From the NCBI RefSeq assembly GCF_004745945.1, contig NZ_SRLE01000005.1, positions 372,001 to 436,000 of the forward strand: a DNA stretch of 64,000 bases, in the 5' to 3' direction. This stretch comes from Mangrovimicrobium sediminis. GTDB lineage: Bacteria > Pseudomonadota > Gammaproteobacteria > Pseudomonadales > Halieaceae. The notes under the pieces were generated by a model that was given only the letters and a program-made list of their open reading frames with translations, had not been told where the DNA came from and searched no databases. Each line of letters begins with the position of its first letter. The first letter of the stretch is position 1. This document shows positions 51,996-61,473 of the stretch, in pieces. A program made the translations under genes and the position numbers.

Positions 51996-54056
51996 TTATT
52001 CCGGAGACACGACCACCCTGACCCGCCCCAGGTTCTGCACCCGCGCGTGCGGGTTGTCCGGCTCGCCGTCGCGCTGCTGCGTGGCCCGCGCCACGGCAAA
52101 GTAGGTGCCCGGTTCCGTGTAGATGTGGCTGCGCTGGCGCGTGGCGCGGGTCTGGGTGCCGTCCAGGGTCGCCGAGTACGGGAAGTCACCCACGCCCAGG
52201 AAATCCCACTCCAGTTGTACCAGCGTGCCCGACTCGGGCGGTGACTCCACGAACAGGTCGAACACCACTTCCTCGCCGACGCTGACTTCGGCGCGCTCGC
52301 CGCCGTTGACCTGAAAATCGACAACCGGCTGGATACCCCTGCGCTGTGCCGCCTCGGCCGGCACCTCGACCTGGCTGTCCACCACCTGGTAGCGGCTGGT
52401 CCCGGCGGGAGGTTCGCCGGACTCGACCCAGCGGGCGAGGTCAAGCAATGCGTGTTGCAGCACACTCTGGTAGCTGATGGTGCGGGCGAAGGCCGCGGTG
52501 TTGGCCGGCGCCGGGGAGTTGTGCTGGGCGTGGTCGATATACCACAGGCGAAAACGCTGTACATGGGTGTCGCCCTGTACTTCGCGCACGGTGTCGTAGT
52601 ACCAGTCCGCCTGCCAGGGGAAGGCGTCGATATCCATCAGGTTCTGGACGAGGATCACGGGTGCCGCGAATTCCCCGCTGGTGATGCAGCCGGCGCCATT
52701 CAGGGCGCCCTGTGGTCCTGTCAGCACCTCGCGCTGGGGGTAGATGGGCTTGCCGTCGCTGCCGCGAAACTGGTTCCAGCCGACGAACGCTTCGGAATCC
52801 GGTACCTGGTGCCGGTGAAAAGTCTGCAGAGCGAGGTTGGCGGAGTTGTCGATGCGCACCTGGTCTCCCGGGCTGACCCTGCCGGCGTCGATACCGAGGA
52901 CGAACACCGCAGTGGAGCCCGGCGAACTCGAGAAGATGGTGCCCTGCTTGCCGGCCTCGGCGCCGGTGTCCACGAAGAGTTCGGAGCCGACCAGGTCGCC
53001 CTCCGGCAGGGTGTCGAGCACCAGGGTGCCCGACTGCACCGCGACCACTTCACGCGCGCCCACCGGGTCCTGGATGCGCGCTGCCGCGACCGAGCCATAG
53101 GGGTCGTCGAAGCCGAGGTAGCCTGGCTGGCTGAAGTAGTCCTCGGTATAGGTGGGATCGTAGATTGGCACATAGCCGGCGATGAGCGCGAGTGGGCCGC
53201 CGTTGAGCGTCGGGTGGTTCCACCAGCCGCGCGGGGGGAAGCCCATGAGTGTGACTTCACGCAGCGCCTCGGCCTCCTGCTGGTTGAGCGTGGCGTAGGG
53301 GTCGCCGGTGCCGCCGGGGTCGATGGCGTCCATGATCTGTGGGAACTTGTCGCGCAGGCGCAATATGCGCAGCGCATGGATGCGCACCGTGAACAGGTTG
53401 GGTATCGCGTGCGGGGTGCCCATCACGAAGGGCACGAAGCCATCCCAGATACCCTCGGTGTGCTCGGCGCTGCACACGGTCTGGTAGGCGCCGCCGCTGC
53501 CGCCGTAGAGGTAGGCACGCGGTTCGTGATCCCCGTATAAATCGCGCGCCACCTGCTTGGCTGCCAGCATGGCAGCGGCGTTGACGCGGTAGCCGCCGTA
53601 GCTCGGTTCGAAGCCCGGCTCCTGGGTATCCTCAGGGCTGGTGGCGTTGTCCTCGCCGCCCTGGTTGGTCCACAGGAAGCACGCGCCGCTGTCCAGCGCG
53701 AAGGGCACGCTCTCCGGGGGGATGCTGAGCAGTGAACCGAGCAGGGGGTGGGTGTTCTGGAACAGGCGCCCCTGGTAGGCCCCTTCGAGTGGGCAATGCA
53801 GGCTGAAGCGCGCGTCAGTGCCGGTGAACTCGCCCTCGATGTAGTAGTGCTCGCGCGGTTCGCTGCGCAACTCGGGCGGCGTGGTGGTCACCTGGCCCAG
53901 GCGTTCGTCGCTGCATTCGCTGGTGATTTTTACCGGGTCGCCGCTACAGGCGCCGCGGCGGTCTTGGTCGTCGTTGTCGCTGCAGGCGCCCAGATGCAGG
54001 GCGAGGGTCGTAACGATCAGGGCGGCACATCCGTTGCGCTGGGGTTGTCCTCTCAT
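51996..54056 (-). CDS. Lipoprotein alpha/beta hydrolase with PKD-like tail
   Basis: A 686-residue lipoprotein. The signal peptide ends in the lipobox LGAC (Cys at residue 25). An alpha/beta-hydrolase domain has the nucleophile elbow YLYGGSGGAYQT with Ser187 and a late His in WYIDHAQHNSP. The last 100 residues (VDFQVNGGERAEVSVGEEVVF ... HIYTEPGTYFAVARA) resemble a PKD/Ig-like domain. A serine-esterase role on the cell surface is likely; the substrate is unknown. The ATG at 54056 follows GAGG by 8 bases; an in-frame region upstream consists of the 14-bp repeat and is not coding. It is divergent from the serine-hydrolase gene. Confidence 0.78.
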   Translation of the reverse strand: MRGQPQRNGCAALIVTTLALHLGACSDNDDQDRRGACSGDPVKITSECSDERLGQVTTTPPELRSEPREHYYIEGEFTGTDARFSLHCPLEGAYQGRLFQNTHPLLGSLLSIPPESVPFALDSGACFLWTNQGGEDNATSPEDTQEPGFEPSYGGYRVNAAAMLAAKQVARDLYGDHEPRAYLYGGSGGAYQTVCSAEHTEGIWDGFVPFVMGTPHAIPNLFTVRIHALRILRLRDKFPQIMDAIDPGGTGDPYATLNQQEAEALREVTLMGFPPRGWWNHPTLNGGPLALIAGYVPIYDPTYTEDYFSQPGYLGFDDPYGSVAAARIQDPVGAREVVAVQSGTLVLDTLPEGDLVGSELFVDTGAEAGKQGTIFSSSPGSTAVFVLGIDAGRVSPGDQVRIDNSANLALQTFHRHQVPDSEAFVGWNQFRGSDGKPIYPQREVLTGPQGALNGAGCITSGEFAAPVILVQNLMDIDAFPWQADWYYDTVREVQGDTHVQRFRLWYIDHAQHNSPAPANTAAFARTISYQSVLQHALLDLARWVESGEPPAGTSRYQVVDSQVEVPAEAAQRRGIQPVVDFQVNGGERAEVSVGEEVVFDLFVESPPESGTLVQLEWDFLGVGDFPYSATLDGTQTRATRQRSHIYTEPGTYFAVARATQQRDGEPDNPHARVQNLGRVRVVVSPE

Positions 54057-54162
54057 GCTCTGCCTCTGGGTAGTGTTATTGTTGAGAAGCATCGGCGGTA
54101 TCCCGGTGGATACCCGGCTGGAGTATAGTCGATTGCCCGGGCTTGGCCTGCGCAGCAGCCTT

Positions 54163-54246
54163 CGTGGATAGCCCATCGTGGATAGCCCATCGTGGATAGC
54201 CCATCGTGGATAGCCCATCGTGGATAGCCCATTCTGGATAGCCGAT
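54163..54246. repeat. 14-bp tandem repeat, five to six copies
   Basis: The unit cgtggatagcccat repeats from 54163. Copies 1-4 are identical, the fifth is exact to its end at 54232, and the last (tctggatagccgat) is diverged. The tract lies between the divergent starts of the alpha/beta hydrolase (54056) and the serine hydrolase (54406). As the period is not a multiple of three it does not form protein repeats. Confidence 0.93.
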
Positions 54247-54405
54247 CGGCTTCGCGGGAGCAATGGGTTTTGGTCTATGCTTGGGCCTCCCGCCCGGCGC
54301 TCATGTCCTGCGGCGCGCTTTCGAGGCCGCGCCTCGCTGTGGTCCTTCGGGAAGTCCGGTCAAGATGTGCAATGAAAAAGCCTGATGCGTGAGGAATGAG
54401 ACATC

Positions 54406-55572
54406 ATGAGTGAATCCTGCAAACTGGCGCTAGCCCTGGCACTGCTACCCGCCCTGCTCCTGGGTTGTGGTGGCGGCGGCAGCAACAGCAACAGCGCGCC
54501 ACCGGTAGAGCCGCCGCCTCCGGACTTCACTGCCGCGGACAGCTGGCTGGAAGCCTTCGTCGCAGCCGAGGACAAGTTTCCCGGCGGCTCCATGATTATC
54601 GTGGATGCGCAACAGGGCACCCTGCACAAGAGCGCATTCGGCGACCAGACCGAGGACTCCGTAGTGCTGCTCGCCTCCACCAGCAAGGTGCCCACCGTGA
54701 CGCTGCTGATGGCGCTGGACGAGGACGACGCCAATGTCGATTTCGACATCCAGCAGCCGATCGCCAACTATCTGCCCTGGGTGAGCGCCTGGGACCCCGC
54801 GCTGACCACCGAAAACCTGGTATCGAACCGCTCCGGCATTCCCGGCATTGTTTACCAGTTCACGCGGCCAATCGCCTACGCGCCGCACCTGTGCCAGTAC
54901 CTGCCGGGAGGTACTTTGCTTGAATGCGCGGAGACTCTCTACACCACGCCCCTGCCAGGGCTGCCGAGCAATCCTGCCGATACAGCGTTCGATTACGGCG
55001 GCAGCCAGTGGCAGATTTCCGGCGGTGTCGCGGAACTTGTGGGCGGCGGTACCTGGCGCCAATTGTGGGACCAGTACATCGCCGCGCCCTGCGGCATGCA
55101 ACTGGCACAGTACGGCAACAACCTGAGTGCGCCCGGCGACTGGACCGGCGACCCGGACAGCCTGGTCGGCCTCGCCAACCCCAATATGGAGGGTGGGATG
55201 ATCAGCAACCTGGACGACTACGCCAGGATCATCTCGCTGCATCTCAACGATGGCCGCTGCGGCGACCAACAGGTGCTGTCCGCGCAAGCGGTGGCCTTCA
55301 TGCGTGAACAGCGCAGTACGCCGGAGGAGACCGGCCAGGAGCGCGGCTACGGTATGGGCTGGTGGATAGCGCCCGCCGTCGATGGCGGCAGTGTGTACCT
55401 GTATGTCGACCCTGGCTTTTATGGTTCCATTTCCTGGATCGACATTGAGCGCGGCTACGGCGGTGCAGTCCTCTTCGAGGAGTACACGGGCACCAGCGGC
55501 AGTGTCGGTTCCGGTGCGGTTATCGCAGAGCTGATCCCGATCATCGAGGACGCGATCGACGCCGTGCGCTGA
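54406..55572 (+). CDS. Serine hydrolase (beta-lactamase fold) lipoprotein
   Basis: A 388-residue lipoprotein with lipobox LLLGC (Cys21), a Ser/Pro-rich linker (about 22-40), and a class C beta-lactamase-like domain. The SxxK motif STSK is at residues 91-94, and the second motif region is DYGGSQWQISG near 195-205. Members of this family act as esterases or DD-peptidases; resistance activity is not implied. It lies next to the divergent alpha/beta hydrolase lipoprotein, and a saccharopine-dehydrogenase-like gene follows 57 bp downstream. Confidence 0.85.
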   Translation: MSESCKLALALALLPALLLGCGGGGSNSNSAPPVEPPPPDFTAADSWLEAFVAAEDKFPGGSMIIVDAQQGTLHKSAFGDQTEDSVVLLASTSKVPTVTLLMALDEDDANVDFDIQQPIANYLPWVSAWDPALTTENLVSNRSGIPGIVYQFTRPIAYAPHLCQYLPGGTLLECAETLYTTPLPGLPSNPADTAFDYGGSQWQISGGVAELVGGGTWRQLWDQYIAAPCGMQLAQYGNNLSAPGDWTGDPDSLVGLANPNMEGGMISNLDDYARIISLHLNDGRCGDQQVLSAQAVAFMREQRSTPEETGQERGYGMGWWIAPAVDGGSVYLYVDPGFYGSISWIDIERGYGGAVLFEEYTGTSGSVGSGAVIAELIPIIEDAIDAVR

Positions 55573-55629
55573 TCGCGTGCGTTGATGGCGTGCGAGACTT
55601 CCAGAGAAGATTTTGAGCAAGAGGCCAGC

Positions 55630-56913
55630 ATGATGAGCGATGCGCCCTACGACATGGTGCTGTTCGGCGCCACCAGTTTTGTCGGCAAGATCACTGCGCG
55701 GTATCTGCTCGAGACCTATGGCGTTAACGGTGAGGGTGGCCAACTGGCCTCCGAACAGTTGCGTTGGGCCATCGCAGCGCGCTCCGAAACCAAGCTCGAG
55801 CAACTGTGTGATTCGCTGGGCGAGGCCGCCGCACACCTGCCGCGTCTAGTCGTCGATGCAGGCAACGAGGAACAGTTGCGCAACATGTGCGAGCGGGCCG
55901 CTGTCGTCGTCTCCACCGTCGGGCCCTACGCGCTGTACGGCGAACCCCTGGTGCGCTGCTGCGTGGAAACCGGCACCGACTACTGCGACCTCACCGGCGA
56001 AGTGCAGTGGGTGCGCCGCATGATCTTCAACTATGAGGAGCAGGCCCGGGCTTCCGGTGCACGCATCGTGCATTGCTGCGGCTTCGACTCCATACCCTCG
56101 GACCTGGGCGTGTATTTCCTGCAGCAGCAGGCAAAGGCCCGCTTCGGTGCGTATTGCACCCGGGTCAGCATGCGGGTGAAGGCCCTGCGCGGGGGGATGT
56201 CCGGCGGTACCCTGGCCAGTCTGTTCAACGTGCTGGAAGAGGCGGGTAGCGACAGCCAGTTGCGTAAGGAACTGAGCAATCCGTACTCTCTCTGCCCTGA
56301 TGACTTTCCACGCACTACACGACAACACCCGGTGCGTGGTGCCCAGTTCGATGCGAATTTCGGTCGCTGGGTTATTCCATTCCTGATGGCGCCGATTAAC
56401 GAGCGGGTGGTGTTGCGTTCCAACGCCCTGGCAGCAAGTCACACAGCGCTCCCCGGCATGCAGCCCTACGGCGAGGACTTTCAGTACAACGAGGCCATGA
56501 TGAGTGGCTACGGGTTTCGCGGCCGGCTGACGAGCAAAGTCTCAGCCTCGATGATGTCGCTGTTCACCCTCGGCGCGGCACTGGGGCCAACGCGGAGCCT
56601 GATGCAGAAGCTGTTGCCGTCCCCGGGGGAGGGGCCCAGTGAAGAAGCGCAGGGCGCGGGTTTTTATGACCTGCGGTTTTGTGGTGAAACCGCGGGAGGC
56701 GAGAAGCTCTACGTCAAAGTGACGGGCGACCGGGACCCGGGCTATGGTGGGACTGCGAAAATGCTGGGCCAGGCGGCGGTGGCGCTGGCCAGGGACTTTA
56801 ATGAGACGGAGCGGGTTGGTGGGTTCTGGACGCCGGCTGCGGTGTTTGGGGAGGGATTGATCCGCAGGCTGACTGCGTGTTCGGGGATGTGTTTTGAAGT
56901 TGTTAGTGCTTGA
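55630..56913 (+). CDS. Saccharopine dehydrogenase-like (trans-acting enoyl reductase) protein
   Basis: A 427-residue cytoplasmic NADP-binding protein. The Rossmann motif MVLFGATSFVGKITARYLLE lies at residues 9-28, followed by the conserved EVQWVRRMI and GFDSIPSDLG (about 156-165) seen in the Rv2449c/trans-acting enoyl reductase branch of the saccharopine dehydrogenase family. In that branch a lipid enoyl group is reduced, but most bacterial members lack assigned substrates. The ATG at 55630 follows AGAGG. It shares direction with the serine hydrolase and may be co-transcribed. Confidence 0.85.
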   Translation: MMSDAPYDMVLFGATSFVGKITARYLLETYGVNGEGGQLASEQLRWAIAARSETKLEQLCDSLGEAAAHLPRLVVDAGNEEQLRNMCERAAVVVSTVGPYALYGEPLVRCCVETGTDYCDLTGEVQWVRRMIFNYEEQARASGARIVHCCGFDSIPSDLGVYFLQQQAKARFGAYCTRVSMRVKALRGGMSGGTLASLFNVLEEAGSDSQLRKELSNPYSLCPDDFPRTTRQHPVRGAQFDANFGRWVIPFLMAPINERVVLRSNALAASHTALPGMQPYGEDFQYNEAMMSGYGFRGRLTSKVSASMMSLFTLGAALGPTRSLMQKLLPSPGEGPSEEAQGAGFYDLRFCGETAGGEKLYVKVTGDRDPGYGGTAKMLGQAAVALARDFNETERVGGFWTPAAVFGEGLIRRLTACSGMCFEVVSA

Positions 56914-57332
56914 GCGGAAGAGCATATAACAAGTAGTTCCTAGCGCTAAAAGACGACACACAATATTTCTCAGAGTACTGCAATTTAGCTGCGGCTCATG
57001 GCGAGTTGCGCGTCTCATGCCGGGAAATGTCCGGACGATTTTCAGTTTCTGGTCAGGTATCTGTAATCGAGAGAGGCGAGAAATGGAGTTCGCCTTGGAT
57101 CAAGGCTTGAGTTCGCCCGGGTGGGCTATTGAAAAAAGATGTCCCCCTCGTTTCCATGGGATTGAACTAGCGGTCGTTGACAAAGAGCATCAGCGTTCAG
57201 CGGACGTTGATCAGTAGGCCTTTCATCAATGTTGCTGCATGTTTCAGGAAATCGAATCGATAGTTTGGCGCGTCCGCACATCTCTGGTCAGCCCACATCT
57301 GGGGCACTGGTGGAATCAAGGAAGATTTGCCG
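56914..57332. other. Intergenic boundary to AT-richer segment
   Basis: About 420 bp without a gene. Composition changes from GC-rich upstream to clearly AT-richer downstream in this stretch, marking the left edge of the CHASE2 unit. No integrase, tRNA or attachment-like repeat was seen. Confidence 0.5.
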
Positions 57333-59225
57333 ATGGACAGTACCCCACAGGAAGAGGCTGACGAGTTCGAGGCACTGCGTCTCTTCAGGCTGATCAAGCG
57401 CACCTTGTTGGTGTCGTTTGGCATACTGGTTGGAGTGGTTCAACTCAACGTCGATCCATTTGGTATGGAGACGATGCTCGATGATCTCTCCGCCGAAGTG
57501 TTTTCGAATCTGATATCACCGTTCTATGGCCCCCCAAAGGAGAATTCGACTATTGCCTTGGAGGGCAAGAACTATAGAACTGGCGGGAGCCAGTCTGAGA
57601 TTCTTGTCGTACTGATCGATGATAATTCCGGCCTAACCTGGCCTGTAGGCGACCCTCGAGAATTTCGTCCGTTACTGCAACGGCTCGCGAACAATGAAGC
57701 CAGTCAGATTTTTCTGGATATATTTTTTGACAATCGCTTGGTCGAAAGTGGTCAATCCAGAAACGACATTACAGAAAACCCCACAACACTATCAACCACG
57801 GAGAACTGCAGTCCTGTTTCTGGTTCAGGCCATCGATCCAGCAGTCGTTCGGAGCAGATTTTTGAATTGCTCCAATATGCTGGGTCTTTGGGCAAACCGG
57901 TAATATTTAGCGAACTGGAAGCGTACAAACTCAGTCCAGAAATTCGAAAGGGATGTGGGACAGTCGATCCTACTTCACTCAATGTGGAAGTTGCGCTTAT
58001 CGAGTCGAACCCGCGAAAAGGGTTCTACCAACTGACAAATGGTTGTCGGCTCTCGCCGGCTCTCACGCTATTTCGAAACTGGTGCAGCGCGCATCCGCGA
58101 GAGGGTGCAGGCTCGTGCACGACGCCCGCGGCGACATGCAAGTTTTTGTGTGACGCCAGGTCGGGTAAGTGTGATCGGGGAGACGGCGAGACAATTGGTC
58201 CACAGCTATTTAGCAAGGATATGTTTGTCTACTGGGGATATGCTCCCAGTGAGCTCATGACTGAAGTGCCTTTCTTCGGTGGACAGGACTGTATGAAGCC
58301 CTCCTATAGCTTTCTCGGTCAAATAGGGCACAGCTTGAGGCTGTTGTGGTTGGGTGCGATTCATGGGTTTCGCGAAGAGAAAAAGTTTACCAGTGTTGGA
58401 GACAAGTTGCTTTGTCCTTATCACACGCAGGTTAGTTTTAGCCAGTTGATGAGTCTTTCCGATGAGGAAATGAAGTCGATCGTAAAGGGTCGCGTAGTGC
58501 TGGTGGGAACCTCCCTCGAGCGTTTTCCGGACTACCGATTTTCTCCCGTGCACGGATACATCCCTGGCGTGTTCTATCACGCCATGGCGTTGGACAATCT
58601 GATTGCCTTTCAGGATGAGTACGTTGGTGAAGTACTCGATGCGGATGCAAATTTAGTCCAGTCCATCGGATTGATTTTGGTGTTGGGTTTGCAGGCGTCA
58701 ATGGTCATGTATGTCGAGTTTTATCTCCATAAAGAGCAATCCGCAGTTTCCATACAGCGGCTGGCGTGGGAATTTCGACTATTTACCGTCACTTTGTTAT
58801 GCGCCTGTGTTTGGGTGGTTTCGGGATTGTTTCGACTCCCGCCCACGAACTGGATCGGCTTGGCAGGTTTGCTGTTTGTCCTCAGTTTTCATTCCAACGA
58901 TGAGTTGGAGTCCAGTCAGTTCCCTTTGAGTGCGATAGGAAAATATTTCAGATACGAGCCTGATGCAGCGAGCTTTTCCCCCAGGAAGCTTGCCATTTAC
59001 GCATTCCTGAATGTAATTATTGCGGCAGTTTTGTTGATATTGCTCGGATACGTATTCATTGTTGTTCCGCAAATCATATTTCCGATGATGCTAAATGGTT
59101 TCGGTCCTATTCTGAGAATTTCGGTTCTTTTGATATTCATTGGTTGTTTGGGATGGTTGGCCTCGAGAATCAATCTTCGCTTGAAAGGTTTACGTACTGA
59201 GCGCACACAGGAGGGTCCGGTATGA
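57333..59225 (+). CDS. CHASE2-domain membrane sensor-like protein
   Basis: A 630-residue inner-membrane protein. An N-terminal membrane helix (about 22-40) is followed by a periplasmic CHASE2 domain. Its core strands are visible: ILVVLIDDNSGLTWPV (about 91-106), SQIFLDIFFDNRLV, and the C-terminal GRVVLVGTSLERFPDYR with PVHGYIPGVFYHAMALDNLI. Between them is a Cys-rich insertion (NWCSAHP, SCTTPAATCKFLCDARSGKC). About five transmembrane helices end the protein. Unlike most CHASE2 proteins it has no kinase, cyclase or GGDEF output domain. The ATG follows AAGGA by 9 bases. Its stop overlaps the next gene by 4 bases (ATGA). Confidence 0.78.
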   Translation: MDSTPQEEADEFEALRLFRLIKRTLLVSFGILVGVVQLNVDPFGMETMLDDLSAEVFSNLISPFYGPPKENSTIALEGKNYRTGGSQSEILVVLIDDNSGLTWPVGDPREFRPLLQRLANNEASQIFLDIFFDNRLVESGQSRNDITENPTTLSTTENCSPVSGSGHRSSSRSEQIFELLQYAGSLGKPVIFSELEAYKLSPEIRKGCGTVDPTSLNVEVALIESNPRKGFYQLTNGCRLSPALTLFRNWCSAHPREGAGSCTTPAATCKFLCDARSGKCDRGDGETIGPQLFSKDMFVYWGYAPSELMTEVPFFGGQDCMKPSYSFLGQIGHSLRLLWLGAIHGFREEKKFTSVGDKLLCPYHTQVSFSQLMSLSDEEMKSIVKGRVVLVGTSLERFPDYRFSPVHGYIPGVFYHAMALDNLIAFQDEYVGEVLDADANLVQSIGLILVLGLQASMVMYVEFYLHKEQSAVSIQRLAWEFRLFTVTLLCACVWVVSGLFRLPPTNWIGLAGLLFVLSFHSNDELESSQFPLSAIGKYFRYEPDAASFSPRKLAIYAFLNVIIAAVLLILLGYVFIVVPQIIFPMMLNGFGPILRISVLLIFIGCLGWLASRINLRLKGLRTERTQEGPV

Positions 59226-59665
59226 GTGTTAAAAGAGCGTTTTTCCTAGTGCTGATATTCGGCTTGGATGTGACGTATGCAATGGCTGAGAGTTCGAAGT
59301 ACGTCACAGGTTTCTATGCCAATATTTTGATTGGCTATTCACTGTCAGACCCAGATAAGGAAGTCTTTCGACGGAAAAATCCAGAAAAGAACATGGATTC
59401 CGACGAGAAGACATTGCCCAGTGGAGAGAAGGTGAGCGCTTATCTTCACGTGATAGGAGAGGACAAAAAAGAAGGACTTTGGATGGTCGAGTTCGGCGAC
59501 GAAAGATTCTGGGTGGAGAAGGTCGCGGTGGATGTGCGCCCCTCGAAGCGGTACGGCGACGACTCCGATTGGTCCTGTGATAGCCACCGGGCCACTTCAG
59601 GGAAGAATGATGTCAGCCAGATTTCGGGCACTGTTGGTTTGGGAGAAAGCTGCAAATCTGACTGA
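59222..59665 (+). CDS. Small secreted SH3-like protein
   Basis: A 147-residue exported protein with a signal peptide (about 1-22). The mature part has the beta pattern of bacterial SH3 (SH3b) domains: YANILIGYSLSDPD, LPSGEKVSAYLHVIGE, LWMVEFGDERFWVEKVAVDV. It has two Cys at 119 and 144. It overlaps the CHASE2 gene by 4 bases and precedes the M48 protease gene by 31 bp, so the three are one operon. It may bind the periplasmic part of the neighbouring proteins or cell wall; this is inference from fold only. Confidence 0.65.
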   Translation: MSVKRAFFLVLIFGLDVTYAMAESSKYVTGFYANILIGYSLSDPDKEVFRRKNPEKNMDSDEKTLPSGEKVSAYLHVIGEDKKEGLWMVEFGDERFWVEKVAVDVRPSKRYGDDSDWSCDSHRATSGKNDVSQISGTVGLGESCKSD

Positions 59666-59696
59666 TTGGTATTCCTGGAAAGGAGGATATCAAGGA

Positions 59697-61352
59697 ATGA
59701 AGCGACACCTATGCAAAGTACTTTTGGGCCTGAGTGTCCTGGTTTTCAGTTCCCAGGCCCTCTCAGGGCGCTATCTGGATCACAAGGACGTCAAGCGTAG
59801 CAGTCTCTACACCGGTAAACCTGAATGTGATGCTTTGGCGCATGAGTCCGCCCAGGTGTGGCAGGCAGGGCTGGATATCAAAGAGCAGCGAAAATCACAG
59901 CTCGAGTATCACGGATTCTTGCTGGAAGATCGAAGCCTCGACCAGAAACTGAGTAGTATCGTCAACAAACTGGTCGGTGGGTTTCCAGGCAAGTGCCCTG
60001 ATGTCAATTTGTTCGTCATGGCCGAAGGATCGCCGCTGATGTTCGAGGCCATGACATCGAGTATCGGCGAAATATTTATACATTATGGTGTAATAAGCCA
60101 GGCCGAAAGCGAGGACGAGTTGGCTGGAGTGATCGCACATGAACTTGCACACGTCTACCTCGGGCACGTAGAGAAGATCGATCTCGGTCGTGAAATGTTT
60201 GAGTTGATGGAGTCGACATCGAGTTGGCGTGAATTGTACTCCGTTTCCGAAAATACCGACTACGACAAGGAAAAGCATCGTCTTGAATCCGACAGGCAGG
60301 AATTGGACGAGGATGTGCGAAAAATTGCCTACCAGGAAAAACTGGCCAAACGCCACTACGTCGCTCTTCATGCAAGCTTGTTTTCGCGAAGTGCGGAGTT
60401 TGATGCGGACCGGTTGGCCGTAGACCTGCTTTTGGGTGCAGGGTACTCACCTGTTGCGATGACCCATGTGTTAGAGCGTATCGGCAAGTCATATGACGCG
60501 ATGCAGGAACTCCAGGCGGAGGCGACCGAGGCGGCCCAGGCTATGGTTGTAGACAATCTGGAGTATCTGGCGAGTACCGGAGCGGGTGAGGCCTCGATGG
60601 AGGATCACCTTAAGGAATCCGCCGAAGACACATGGAATGTTTTGCAGGAGCGCGGAGAGAGCGTAATTAACGACATACTTCGCTCCTCCCACCCCAAAAC
60701 CGAGGATCGAATTGAGGAGGTCAATCAGTACCTGCTCGAGGAATTCACTCGAGGCGATCGTCGGCCGCCATCCGTTGCACCGGTTCTTTCACTAGATGGG
60801 GGGTATATAGGTTCCTTGATAGGCAATGTAGAGGCGGCAAATGCTTCCTTTGTCGCACTGGCCAATGGGGAAGTACCCGCGGCTGAAAAGAGTGCCCTGA
60901 AGGCGATCTCTACTCCTACTGCCGAATCTGGCTACGCGAGGTATATCGCCTTTCTGGTCCGTGGAGAGCAGAAAAAGAGAGATCTTGCCATGCGCAACCT
61001 GCAGTCCATGGGTGACACCCAGTGGATGCCTATTGAGGCGACAGCTGAGATCGTTGACAACTTGATAGCATGGGATCAACTGGGTAGCGCCCAGTCGTTG
61101 TATCGGAACAAAGCCAGTTATGCAGAAGATAGCGACTATTTCTATCCGCTCAAAATTCATATGTTGCTGGCTGAGCGCCAGGTCGATGAGAGCAAGAATA
61201 TCGCACAGCAATGTGTCGATAGGCGAGGTATTGCGACGTGGATCGCCGATGAGTGTGGCAGGCTCGCAGGTCTGGAGCCACGGAAAAAGTCCAGTCCGCT
61301 CGATTTTTTCTCGGACGCTGTGAAGAAGTTGCCCTTTGGCAAAGACGAATGA
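59697..61352 (+). CDS. Secreted M48-family metalloprotease
   Basis: A 551-residue exported zinc protease with a signal peptide (about 1-24). The peptidase domain has HELAH at 148-152, preceded by EDELAGVIA and followed by the third ligand in SRSAEFDADRLA, all as in M48 (BepA/YfgC/LoiP-type) enzymes. A helical, TPR-like C-terminal half (about 300-551) resembles the BepA tail. A longer in-frame extension exists upstream, but AGGAGG 11 bases before the ATG at 59697 and the signal peptide fix the start. It is the third gene of the CHASE2 operon and the likely effector. Confidence 0.88.
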   Translation: MKRHLCKVLLGLSVLVFSSQALSGRYLDHKDVKRSSLYTGKPECDALAHESAQVWQAGLDIKEQRKSQLEYHGFLLEDRSLDQKLSSIVNKLVGGFPGKCPDVNLFVMAEGSPLMFEAMTSSIGEIFIHYGVISQAESEDELAGVIAHELAHVYLGHVEKIDLGREMFELMESTSSWRELYSVSENTDYDKEKHRLESDRQELDEDVRKIAYQEKLAKRHYVALHASLFSRSAEFDADRLAVDLLLGAGYSPVAMTHVLERIGKSYDAMQELQAEATEAAQAMVVDNLEYLASTGAGEASMEDHLKESAEDTWNVLQERGESVINDILRSSHPKTEDRIEEVNQYLLEEFTRGDRRPPSVAPVLSLDGGYIGSLIGNVEAANASFVALANGEVPAAEKSALKAISTPTAESGYARYIAFLVRGEQKKRDLAMRNLQSMGDTQWMPIEATAEIVDNLIAWDQLGSAQSLYRNKASYAEDSDYFYPLKIHMLLAERQVDESKNIAQQCVDRRGIATWIADECGRLAGLEPRKKSSPLDFFSDAVKKLPFGKDE

Positions 61353-61432
61353 GACCTTCAGGAGGCAGCATCAGCCTGCGGTCCCGTGGAACGAGACCAG
61401 TGGCAGTTGAGACTCATGATTCTGATCCGAGT

Positions 61433-61473
61433 CCCGTTCTTGGAACAACCGCAACCTAAATGTTCCGAACGGG
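61433..61473 (+). terminator. Bulged hairpin after the M48 gene
   Basis: cccgttc-tt-ggaac (61433-61446) pairs with gttcc-gaacggg (61462-61473), 80 bases after the stop. No T-run follows, so intrinsic termination is uncertain. The rest of the gap to 61870 (about 520 bp in all) shows no gene. Confidence 0.4.

Noticed and set aside
54163-54246. Possible CRISPR array
   Set aside because: Units are directly adjacent with no spacers and only 14 bp long; no cas gene in the window.
56914-57332. Integration site at the left edge of the AT-rich unit
   Set aside because: No tRNA, integrase or flanking direct repeat was seen, so a mobile-element boundary cannot be claimed.
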